Assembly (NCBI RefSeq): GCF_002210435.1
Contig: NZ_MZMV01000005.1
Location: 62,001-126,000, forward strand
Length of the DNA: 64,000 bases
Direction of reading: 5' to 3'
DNA from: Micromonospora wenchangensis
GTDB lineage: Bacteria; Actinomycetota; Actinomycetes; Mycobacteriales; Micromonosporaceae
Part shown: one piece after another, positions 37,097 through 44,488 of the stretch
Layout of the letters: each line of letters opens with the position of its first letter
Numbering within the stretch: position 1 is the first letter of the stretch
Translations under genes and position numbers: made by a program
Notes under the pieces: generated by a model
Database searches by the model: none
Told to the model about the DNA's origin: nothing
What the model saw: only the letters and a program-made list of their open reading frames with translations

Positions 37097-38412
37097 ACGT
37101 GCTCCCGCTGCTCGACCAGTACCGGGGCAGAGGCGGGCAGTACCTCGTCCTCGCCGAGCCGACCCTGGACGCAACCGGCTCGGTGATCGTCGAGGCGCAG
37201 CAGGCGGACGCCGGACTGCCGGTCCAGCCACCGTCGGACGGCGCCGGCGGCGACCCGCCGGTTGATCCGGTCCACGAAGGGCATCCGGTTACCGAAGGGC
37301 AGCAGGGTCGGTGGGGTGAACTGCCAGCGTGCGTCGGTGAGAGTGGTGACCCGGCTACGCCGGTTGATCCGTGCGGCGGGTGGGTCGACGAGTAGCAGGC
37401 GGTCGCCCTGCGGCGTTCGTCTGTCGGCTGCGGCCCGGGCCTGCGGTGCCGGCCACGCGGATCGGGTGAAGACGATCAACCAGTCGCGGGTGTCGCCGTC
37501 GGGTAGCGGTCCGACGTCTGCGCGCAGGGCGGCGCGCAGGTCGGGCAGGGTGAGCTGCACCGGACGCCCGCACAGCAGTTTCACCAGGTGGTCGGCGAGG
37601 ACGACGCGTCGGAACAGGGTGACCCGGTGGCGCGGCTGGGTCAGCCTCAGGTATGCCACGAGACCGCCGAGCAGGTGCCGGTAGCGGATCGCGGGGCCCA
37701 GTAGCCGGCAGGAGGCGCCCCGAACGTGGTCGACCACCGCGTCGGGGATCATCCAGATCTGGTGTCCTGCCTTGTCGAGTCGGCGTACGAGCAGGGCGTC
37801 GTTCCAGTAGATCGGGAAGCGTTCGTCGAAGATGGCGTCGGGTTCCAGGATGTGCCGGCGCACCATCAGGCAGCTGCCCGAGGCGAGTCGTCGGGGGCGG
37901 CTGAAATCCTGTCCTCGCATCTGGAAGGTGTGCAGGGCCCGGCGGAATCCGGGTACCCGTCGCAACACGGTGACCAGCGCCAGGGCCGCGGGGAAGCTGG
38001 GCAACTGGATATAGTGCTGCTGGAAGGTGCCGTCCAGATTGAGGTAGAGCGGGCTCACCCCGGCCGCCTGCGGGTGCTCACGCAGGAAGGCGAGCATCCG
38101 AGCTAGGGCCCCGGGATGAAAGCGGACGTCGCTGTTGAGCACCAGGATCACCTCTCCCCGGGAACGGCGGTAGGCCTGGTTGACGGCGGCGGCGAAGCCC
38201 AGGTTGCGCTCGTTGCGGATGAGGTCGACGCCGGGCCAGCCCGCGAGTAGCTCGGCGGATCCGTCACGGGAGGCGTTGTCGACGGCGATCACCTCGTAGT
38301 CGAGGTCGGCGTCGGCCGTGTCGGCCAGCGACTGCAGGCAGAGCCGGGTCTGCTCCCGGGTGTTCCAGCTTGTCAGCAGGATGGACAGCGCGGGTCGGGT
38401 GGCGACGCTCAT
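37093..38412 (-). CDS. GT2-family glycosyltransferase fused to a truncated GT4 N-domain
   Basis: Protein of 439 aa. Residues 1-300 or so form a normal GT2 enzyme (LSILLTSWNTREQTRLCLQS, VDNASRDGSAELL, EVILVLNSDVRFHPGAL, and YWNDALLVRRLDKAGHQIWM). The last 130 residues are not part of that family. They read LLLVDPPAARINRRSRVTTL and MPFVDRINRRVAAGAVRRWL, closely resembling the N-terminal domain of the next gene (VMFVDPPGQ, INRWVAAGALRRWL). The chimera therefore seems to have come from an unequal duplication. ATG 38412 overlaps the methyltransferase stop (ATGA). Confidence 0.82.
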   Translation of the reverse strand: MSVATRPALSILLTSWNTREQTRLCLQSLADTADADLDYEVIAVDNASRDGSAELLAGWPGVDLIRNERNLGFAAAVNQAYRRSRGEVILVLNSDVRFHPGALARMLAFLREHPQAAGVSPLYLNLDGTFQQHYIQLPSFPAALALVTVLRRVPGFRRALHTFQMRGQDFSRPRRLASGSCLMVRRHILEPDAIFDERFPIYWNDALLVRRLDKAGHQIWMIPDAVVDHVRGASCRLLGPAIRYRHLLGGLVAYLRLTQPRHRVTLFRRVVLADHLVKLLCGRPVQLTLPDLRAALRADVGPLPDGDTRDWLIVFTRSAWPAPQARAAADRRTPQGDRLLLVDPPAARINRRSRVTTLTDARWQFTPPTLLPFGNRMPFVDRINRRVAAGAVRRWLDRQSGVRLLRLDDHRAGCVQGRLGEDEVLPASAPVLVEQREHV

Positions 38413-39257
38413 CGGGCTGTCCCCCTGTCGGCCCTGCGCGCGACGACCCGCAGCAGGTCTCCCCGCCGCGGGTGGGTGAGGCGGGGTGAACGCAGGTCCA
38501 GCCAGTCTCGGGGGAGGAGACGACGGGCGTGCCGCACCCGGTAGCCCAGCGGCATGTAGTAACGGAACACGGCGGTGTCCTGCCGTACCACATCGAAGCC
38601 GGTGGCGGCGAGCAGCCGGGCCAGCGATAGCGGGCTGAAGTGCCAGTGATGGTAGCGGGGCTGCAGGCCGGGCCAGTCGTGTCCGAGGCGGTGGGCTGCC
38701 GCCGACGCGATGTTCGGCACCTCCAACGCCAACCATCCGCCCGGCGTCAGCGTCGCCCGGGCCGCCCGCAGGAACGCTCGCGGATCCGCCACATGCTCCA
38801 ACACGTGGAACGCGCACACCACGTCCGCCCGTAACGACGGCGCGACCTGCTCGAAGCGGCCCTGCCGGACCGGTACTGCCCAGCGGGCCGCCGCGAATCC
38901 CGCCGCCGCCTCCGACACCTCCACGCCGGTCACCGTGAAGCCCGCCCGCCTCGCGGCCTCCAGGAAGTAGCCTCCCGCGCACCCGGCCTCGACCAGCACC
39001 GACGGCTTCACCAGGGAGGACAACCACCGCAACCGGCGACCCGCCTCGAACCGGCGGGGGCCGGTCAGGAAGTAGTCCTCGTAACCGCCACCGGTGAAGT
39101 AGTCCAGGTCGTAGCGAACCGGGGTCTGCCCCGGCTCGGGCACGGTCCAGCCGAGCCCGCAGCCCGTGCACCGGCGCAGCAGGCCGTCGAGGTGAGGCAG
39201 GTGGGGCTGGTCGGCGGCGCAGGTCAGGCAGGTACCGACGGAGACGTCGATGCTCAT
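38409..39257 (-). CDS. Class I SAM-dependent methyltransferase (Methyltransf_23 type)
   Basis: Protein of 282 aa. A short N-terminal part has two Cys pairs (CLTC and CTGC) likely to bind zinc, followed by a Rossmann domain: VLVEAGCAGGYFLEAARRAG, TGVEVSEAA, and AFHVLEHVADPRAFLRAARA. The C-terminal YHHWHFSPLSLARLLAATGF is typical of the family associated with surface-sugar clusters. Probable sugar C- or O-methyltransferase of the polysaccharide pathway. Overlaps both neighbours by four bases. Confidence 0.85.
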   Translation of the reverse strand: MSIDVSVGTCLTCAADQPHLPHLDGLLRRCTGCGLGWTVPEPGQTPVRYDLDYFTGGGYEDYFLTGPRRFEAGRRLRWLSSLVKPSVLVEAGCAGGYFLEAARRAGFTVTGVEVSEAAAGFAAARWAVPVRQGRFEQVAPSLRADVVCAFHVLEHVADPRAFLRAARATLTPGGWLALEVPNIASAAAHRLGHDWPGLQPRYHHWHFSPLSLARLLAATGFDVVRQDTAVFRYYMPLGYRVRHARRLLPRDWLDLRSPRLTHPRRGDLLRVVARRADRGTAR

Positions 39258-40822
39258 CGGTCGCCCCCTGCGACGCTCGACACCGCCACCCGGCGGGTTT
39301 TCGTGGCCAGGGCGCGTAGTCGGCTGCGTTCGTCGGCGCGTAGGTAGCCGCAGAGCAGGAGCAGGGCGGCGGTGAGGGCGAACACCAGCGCGGCGCGGAC
39401 GGATCCGGCGGCGGCGGCACCCAGGCGCCCGGGCCCGTCGGGCAGCAGTTCGGTGGACGCGGCGGTGACCAGGGCGGCGAGGGTGGCTGCGGCGGCGGGC
39501 GGCCAAAGGGTACGCAGCAGCACGCCGATGGGACGGCCGGTCGCCCGGTGAAAGTGGGCCAGGAAGTAGCCGGTGGCCAGCACCACGCCGAGTGAGGTGG
39601 CCAGGGGAACCCCGAGCGGCCCGACCAGCACGAGCAGGGGAACGGTCAGCGCCAGGTTGATCGCCACCGAGAGCAGGACGTAGCGGGTCTCCAGCCCCGG
39701 TCGCCCTTGCACCCGGGCGGTGACCGTGGCCGCACCGGCGACCAGGTTCAGTGCGTAGGCGGGGGCGAGGATGGCGATGGTCGCCGCAGCCCAGTCGACC
39801 GGGTGGCCGAGCCAGAGCCGCACCAGCGGCTCGGCACCGACGACCAGCGCAGCCGCGGCGGGGGCGAGTAGCACGGCGAGGTAGCGCAGGGTGGTGAGGT
39901 AGAAGCGGTCCAGCCAGTCCCGACCGCCGATGGCAGTGCGCCGGACGGCCTCGGGGAAGAGCACCTGCAGTGCGAACGCCGGGGGTAGCCGCAGCAGATT
40001 GAGCAGCCGTACCCCGAGGTCGGCCGAGCCGGCGACGGCCGGACCGAATGCCGCGCCGAGGATCAGCTTGTCGAGCTCGACGTTGACCGCGCCGGTGGCG
40101 CTGGTGAGTTGTACCCGCAGGCCGTACCCGGTGACCCGACGTAGGTCCTGGTTGGTCAGGCGGCCGATGCGGGGAGCGAGGTGCCGGTGTCCGCGTTCCG
40201 CGGCGACGGCGAGCATCGCGGTGCGCAGTATCCCGGTTCCGGCGGTGCAGGCGGCGAGGGCGGCGAGGCCGCCGCCGAGGCGGAGCGTCACGACGGTCAG
40301 GGCCGCGCCGAAAACCGCAGTGATGCTGGTGACGGCTGCGAGGACGCCGTAGCGCTGGACGCCTTCGAGGATCGCCCGCCAGGGCGTTTCGACGCCGCCG
40401 GCGACGACCCCCACCAGCAGCCACAGGGCGGCGTGCCAGGCGTCACGGCTGAGCTCGCCCAGGCGCAGCAGGTGGCTGATCCACGGCCAGCCGCTGGCCA
40501 GGACGACCAGCAGCAGCAGACCGAGCACGACTCCCCAGCCCAGGCCCAGCCCGAGTAGCCGACGCACGCTGACCGGGTCGCGCTCCGGACCGGCTCCGGC
40601 GACCTCGCGGACCAGTGTCGATCCGAGCCCGAGGTCGAGTACTGCGGCCATGGCCAGTAGACCGGACAGCAGCACCCACACACCGAACTCGACGGCACCG
40701 AGACGCTCGTAGACGATCGGCAGGGTCACCACACCCGTCGACGCCACCACGACGCGCGCCGCCAGCATGGTCAGGGTGTTGCGGGTCAGTCGGGCCCCCG
40801 CGCGCACGGTCGGTTCAGCCAC
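39254..40822 (-). CDS. Wzx-type polysaccharide flippase (MATE/MOP superfamily)
   Basis: Protein of 522 aa with about 14 hydrophobic segments. It begins LTRNTLTMLAARVVVASTGV and contains the typical first-loop VYERLGAVEFGVWVLLSGLL. It should flip the undecaprenyl-pyrophosphate-linked repeat unit across the membrane. GTG 40822 overlaps the preceding stop by eight bases. Together with the ligase/polymerase-like protein and Wzz-like protein it makes a Wzx/Wzy-dependent export route. Confidence 0.85.
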   Translation of the reverse strand: MAEPTVRAGARLTRNTLTMLAARVVVASTGVVTLPIVYERLGAVEFGVWVLLSGLLAMAAVLDLGLGSTLVREVAGAGPERDPVSVRRLLGLGLGWGVVLGLLLLVVLASGWPWISHLLRLGELSRDAWHAALWLLVGVVAGGVETPWRAILEGVQRYGVLAAVTSITAVFGAALTVVTLRLGGGLAALAACTAGTGILRTAMLAVAAERGHRHLAPRIGRLTNQDLRRVTGYGLRVQLTSATGAVNVELDKLILGAAFGPAVAGSADLGVRLLNLLRLPPAFALQVLFPEAVRRTAIGGRDWLDRFYLTTLRYLAVLLAPAAAALVVGAEPLVRLWLGHPVDWAAATIAILAPAYALNLVAGAATVTARVQGRPGLETRYVLLSVAINLALTVPLLVLVGPLGVPLATSLGVVLATGYFLAHFHRATGRPIGVLLRTLWPPAAAATLAALVTAASTELLPDGPGRLGAAAAGSVRAALVFALTAALLLLCGYLRADERSRLRALATKTRRVAVSSVAGGDR

Positions 40823-41846
40823 GGGGAAATCCCCGCAGCAACTCCAGAAGGGTCAACGCCAGCAGGCTCAGGTCCATCCGCAACGACCGGCAGTTGAGGT
40901 AGAGCAGGTCACAGCGGAGCTTGTCCTCGACCGTGGCCGCGTAGCCGCCGGTGAGTTGCGCGATGCCGGTCAGGCCCGGCCGGATGAGGTGGCGTAGGTC
41001 GTAGTGGGGCATCCGGCGGAACTCGGCGATGAACTCCGGGCGTTCCGGGCGCGGGCCGACCAGGCTCATGTCGCCGCGCAGCACGTTCCACAGTTGCGGC
41101 AGCTCATCGAGGCGCCAGCGGCGCAGGTGACTGCCCAGCCGGGTGACCCGCTCGTCGCCGGGGCGGGCGAGGACCGGTCCGGTGTCCCGCTCCGCATCGG
41201 TGCGCATGGTGCGGAACTTGACGACGTGGAACAGCCGGCCGCCGGCACCCACTCGCTGTTGACGGTAGAACGGTGGTCCGGTGCTTGCCACGACGAGGCA
41301 GATGCCGAGTATGACCGGCAGGATCAGGATGGAGCCGAGGGCGAGGATTCCGAGGTCGAGGCAACGCTGTAGATCCACCCGAGTCTGTCGGTGCGGTCCG
41401 GGTCGCAACCGGATCCAGGGCATCCCGCCGAAGCGGCGCAGGCCGGATGGTTGCAGCAGGCCGTAGCAGGGGCGGGCCAACACCAGGATCTCCACACCGA
41501 GCTGACGGCACAGCGTCACCGTCGGCACGTCGATGTTCTCCAGCGGGTGCTTGAGCAACAGCATCTGGGGGCGGATCCGCCCGATGGCGGCGACCAGGTC
41601 GTCAGGCTGCGTGGACGCGGGCATGCGCACGACAACGTCGAACTCGTCGGCGAGACGGTCCACCAGCGGCATGGTGTCGTCGGCTTCGACGACCATGATC
41701 ATGGTTCGGTACGGGCGCGGCTGTCGCGGCTTCGGGGATCTGCGGCGGTCGCCGCTGAGCAGTGAGCCAGCTCCGTGCCGGCGCGCGGTTTCGGGCGCGG
41801 ACGCGGCGAGCGGGCCCTCGGTGTGTGTGCTTGTCGGCTGCTTCAT
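40815..41846 (-). CDS. Polyprenyl-phosphate glycosylphosphotransferase (initiating sugar transferase)
   Basis: Protein of 343 aa. The C-terminal bacterial sugar-transferase domain is clear: a re-entrant helix (LDLGILALGSILILPVILGI), GPPFYRQQRVGAGGRLFHVV with KFRTMRTDAE, LRRWRLDELPQLWNVLRGDM, and SLVGPRPERPEF. This enzyme starts the polymer by placing a sugar phosphate on undecaprenyl phosphate. The four N-terminal helices of WcaJ-type relatives are missing; a soluble domain (residues 45-130) takes their place. ATG 41846, with GAAGGAG upstream, is the first gene of the minus-strand operon. Confidence 0.9.
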   Translation of the reverse strand: MKQPTSTHTEGPLAASAPETARRHGAGSLLSGDRRRSPKPRQPRPYRTMIMVVEADDTMPLVDRLADEFDVVVRMPASTQPDDLVAAIGRIRPQMLLLKHPLENIDVPTVTLCRQLGVEILVLARPCYGLLQPSGLRRFGGMPWIRLRPGPHRQTRVDLQRCLDLGILALGSILILPVILGICLVVASTGPPFYRQQRVGAGGRLFHVVKFRTMRTDAERDTGPVLARPGDERVTRLGSHLRRWRLDELPQLWNVLRGDMSLVGPRPERPEFIAEFRRMPHYDLRHLIRPGLTGIAQLTGGYAATVEDKLRCDLLYLNCRSLRMDLSLLALTLLELLRGFPRG

Positions 41847-41956
41847 GTCGTACCCTTCGTGCTCCTTCAGACGAACAACGCTAAAGGGTCGTAAAAGGCA
41901 CTAGATGCGGCAAAGATTGTTGGAGACCCTCAAATACAAGGCTTGCTCATAAAAAT

Positions 41957-41974
41957 GCATCAAGATGCTTGACG
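41957..41974. promoter_or_regulatory. Regulatory site candidate in the divergent polysaccharide promoter region
   Basis: GCATC-AA-GATGC (41957-41968), a perfect 5+2+5 palindrome, runs directly into TTGACG (41969-41974), a good -35 box for the epimerase gene, although no -10 at 16-18 bases is convincing. The surrounding 120 bases are markedly AT-rich and separate the divergent starts of the sugar transferase and epimerase genes. Confidence 0.35.
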
Positions 41975-42067
41975 GTTCTATCGGACATAATGGTGCATAC
42001 CGTGGTCCAATCAAGCTGTAAGGGCCACGGTGGTGACTCTGTCCCACCACTGTCAAGGAGTCTCAGG

Positions 42068-43120
42068 ATGGATGCAGAGTCGCTGGAGCAGCCGTTTCAG
42101 CCCGGCAGTTCCGTGCCGAGCCGGGTGCTGGTCACCGGCGGGGCCGGTTTCATCGGCGGCGGCGTCGTCGCTCGGCTGATGCTGATGGGAAGCGACGTGC
42201 GGGTGATCGACGACTTCTCCACCGGAAGCATGGAGAATCTCGCCGACGCGGCGTACGGAGGACTCCAGGAGTCCGATGTCCTCGACGGCGACGTTCGGAC
42301 CGCCGAAGCGGTGGACATCATTCACGAGTGGCAGCCCGAGGTGGTGGTGCACCTCGCGGGGCAGAGCAGCGCGCCCGCTGCCCAGGAGATGCCGCTCTTC
42401 GACGCCGATGTGAACATCTTCGGCACGATCAACGTCCTGGATGCCTGCGCCCGCAGCGGAGTGCGGCTCTTCGTCTACGCCACCTCGAGCGCGATCTACG
42501 GCCCGGTGCCCGCCGAGGCCCTACCGGTACGCGAGGACCACCCCTTGGCCGCCACCGGCCCCTACGGGATCAGCAAAGCTGTCGGGGTCTGCTACCTCGA
42601 CTGGTACCGCCGGGAGCACGGTCTCGCCTTCACCGCCCTCGCGCTGGGCAACGTCTACGGCCCGGACCGCGCGGTCCGCACCCCCGGGGTGGTGTCGGTG
42701 CTGGCCGAAGCCCTGCTCGACGGCGAGCAGCCGACGATCTACGGCGACGGCCGGCAGACCCGCGACTTCGTGCACGTCAGCGACGTGGTTGACGCCATCG
42801 CCCGTGCCTGCCATCACCCAGGTGCCGGGCTGGTCAATATCGGCACCGGTCGGCAGACCAGCGTCAACGATCTGTATCGAACGGTCGCGGCCACGGTCGG
42901 ATCGAGCACCCTGCCCCGCTATGAGCCGCAATTCGACGGCAGCGACCTGCGACGGATGGCGCTGAACAGCGGTAAGGCGTTGCAGTGCCTCGGGTGGCGG
43001 CCCACCATCGGGCTCACCGACGGGGTCCAGCTCACCGTGCGCGAGATCCGTCGACGTCGTGCCGGGCAGCAGCGCCCATACCGGCCGACCACCGAGCAGC
43101 CCGTCGGCGCAGGACTCTGA
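42068..43120 (+). CDS. NAD-dependent sugar epimerase/dehydratase (extended SDR, GalE-like)
   Basis: Protein of 350 aa. The NAD site VLVTGGAGFIGGGVVARLML, the catalytic Ser/Tyr/Lys set (YATSSAIYGP, YGISK) and NVYGPDRAVRTPG with IYGDGRQTRDFVHVSDV are those of UDP-sugar 4-epimerases and related dehydratases. AAGGAG seven bases ahead of ATG 42068 settles the start; an upstream ATG at 41969 lies within the promoter region. It faces away from the operon and should supply an activated sugar for it. Confidence 0.9.
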   Translation: MDAESLEQPFQPGSSVPSRVLVTGGAGFIGGGVVARLMLMGSDVRVIDDFSTGSMENLADAAYGGLQESDVLDGDVRTAEAVDIIHEWQPEVVVHLAGQSSAPAAQEMPLFDADVNIFGTINVLDACARSGVRLFVYATSSAIYGPVPAEALPVREDHPLAATGPYGISKAVGVCYLDWYRREHGLAFTALALGNVYGPDRAVRTPGVVSVLAEALLDGEQPTIYGDGRQTRDFVHVSDVVDAIARACHHPGAGLVNIGTGRQTSVNDLYRTVAATVGSSTLPRYEPQFDGSDLRRMALNSGKALQCLGWRPTIGLTDGVQLTVREIRRRRAGQQRPYRPTTEQPVGAGL

Positions 43121-43802
43121 GTAGACACGGACGCCTGCGGTTCGCTCCGCAACGACTCGCGAGAAATCCGGCTCGGCGCGGATCCAGCCGTTGGATCAGT
43201 CCGCACCCCGGACGGAGTTGCCTCGGCCGGGTGCAGTCGATGCCTGTCTTGGCAACCGACACCGGTCATCCGGAATACACAAGTACCCGTAGTCAGCCAG
43301 CCAACGCTTCGGGAGAGGGCCTAAGTCAGCTGCGAGTGGGCAGGAGGGTCCGCCCGCCTTCGCGGCACGCACGTCTTCTGCGCGCGATGACGCCGAACCC
43401 TGGCCCGGACGGCGACCCCACCCACCCGCCAGTCAGATGCTCTGGTTCTCCGCCGGCCTGCCCGTCTCCATGAGAATCGACCATCCCGCCCGCGTGCCAT
43501 CGGCAACGCGAGGCGGTGCGTCAGCATGCGACGAGAGATCAGCCAGGGCTGTCGCGCCCCAGATCCGCGCGCTCCGTGAGCGCTTCGTCGAGCGATCGAG
43601 CCACTGCTGACCCCTGCGCGACATCGGTCCTACGCCGATCGCGGGCAGCCTGTCGGGCGCGGTGGTTCGACCCGACGGTCGAGCCTGTCAGGTCAGCTCT
43701 GCTGATCCCGTTTCACATTCCCGAAAGTTCCCATTTGACCGTTTTGGGGATGTATGTTCCTTCCGTTAAGTGAAGGGCGTTTTGGTGCCGGGAGGTTGTG
43801 AC
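43121..43802. other. Leader/intergenic region of the exosortase operon
   Basis: About 680 bases without a supportable gene. The last hundred bases are AT-richer (TTGACC at 43735-43740, no good -10) and end in GGGAGG, the ribosome-binding site of the 49-residue peptide. I looked for a riboswitch-like leader and saw none. Confidence 0.4.
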
Positions 43803-43952
43803 ATGTACGGGGTTCCGACGAAGGGGCCTTCCGTCGGCGGTGGTCTCGCCACGACGGGTGCGGCGCTCCACTCCTGGATCCTGGTCGGAATCGGCCTGGT
43901 GGTCCTCGGCGCGTCACTGTGGCTGGCCGCTAACGCCGGTCGGGCTCGATGA
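43803..43952 (+). CDS. 49-residue peptide with LATTG-type sorting tail
   Basis: Small gene starting ATG 43803 behind GGGAGG (seven bases) and ending in an ATGA overlap with the exosortase start. That coupling is good evidence it is translated. The peptide has a Gly/Ser-rich start, then GGLATTGAAL, one hydrophobic helix (ILVGIGLVVLGASLWLAANA) and a basic end GRAR. Motif, membrane span and basic tail form the three-part layout of sortase or exosortase substrates; LATTG is close to the LAXTG used by actinomycete sortases. There is no room for a separate signal peptide. It may be a substrate, an anchor peptide or an accessory subunit of the enzyme next door. Not a family I can name. Confidence 0.72.
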   Translation: MYGVPTKGPSVGGGLATTGAALHSWILVGIGLVVLGASLWLAANAGRAR

Positions 43953-44488
43953 CCCGCCGCACCCTGCTGGGATGGACGCAGGCACTGCTCGGAGCGGTCT
44001 GCGGGGCCGCCCTCGGTGCCATCCTGTTCCGCAGCTGGCACGACGTGGCCGTGGTCGAGGCGTGGCTCAACGCGCACCTTGTCTCAGCCGTCGGCCTGGC
44101 CGACACCACCTCGGTCGGTGCGGCCGTGACCTTCCCGCTCGACAAGCAATGGGTCGGGTTCCTGGTCTCCACCGGCTGTTCGGTGTCGATGCTGCTCATC
44201 CCGCCCTTTGTCCTGGCGAGCCTCCTCGTCGGCTTCCGGCGGCTGACCCTGTCCCGAGCCGCGATCACCGTCGCGCTGGCGGTGGCAATGCTGGTCACCG
44301 TCAACCAACTCCGACTCGCCGCCGTCGTCGCCGCCATGCAGATGTGGGGCTTCGAGGTGGGCTACCAACGCAGTCACGTGCTGATCGGTTCCGTCATCAG
44401 CACCCTCGGACTGATCGCGGTGGCGATCATCTTCCTGCTTGTCGTCGGCCGTAGCCACCGACCGGGAAGGCAACGCGATGCCCACTGA
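43949..44488 (+). CDS. Exosortase/archaeosortase-family transpeptidase
   Basis: Membrane protein of 179 aa with four to five helices. The catalytic trio of the exosortase/archaeosortase superfamily is present in the right order: Cys77 in VSTGCSVSMLL, Arg122 in VNQLRLAAV, and His143 in QRSHVLIGS. These enzymes cut a short motif in front of a C-terminal membrane helix and join the protein to a surface acceptor. I associate actinobacterial members with the name exosortase P (from memory). It overlaps the 49-residue peptide gene by four bases and the GT2 gene by eleven, so peptide, transpeptidase and glycosyltransferase are made together. It is shorter than Gram-negative EpsH-type enzymes (about 280 aa). 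Confidence 0.8.
   Translation: MTRRTLLGWTQALLGAVCGAALGAILFRSWHDVAVVEAWLNAHLVSAVGLADTTSVGAAVTFPLDKQWVGFLVSTGCSVSMLLIPPFVLASLLVGFRRLTLSRAAITVALAVAMLVTVNQLRLAAVVAAMQMWGFEVGYQRSHVLIGSVISTLGLIAVAIIFLLVVGRSHRPGRQRDAH

Noticed and set aside
43121..43802. A riboswitch controlling the exosortase operon
   Set aside because: I looked for conserved c-di-GMP-, SAM- or cobalamin-type cores and saw none; leader length alone is not evidence.
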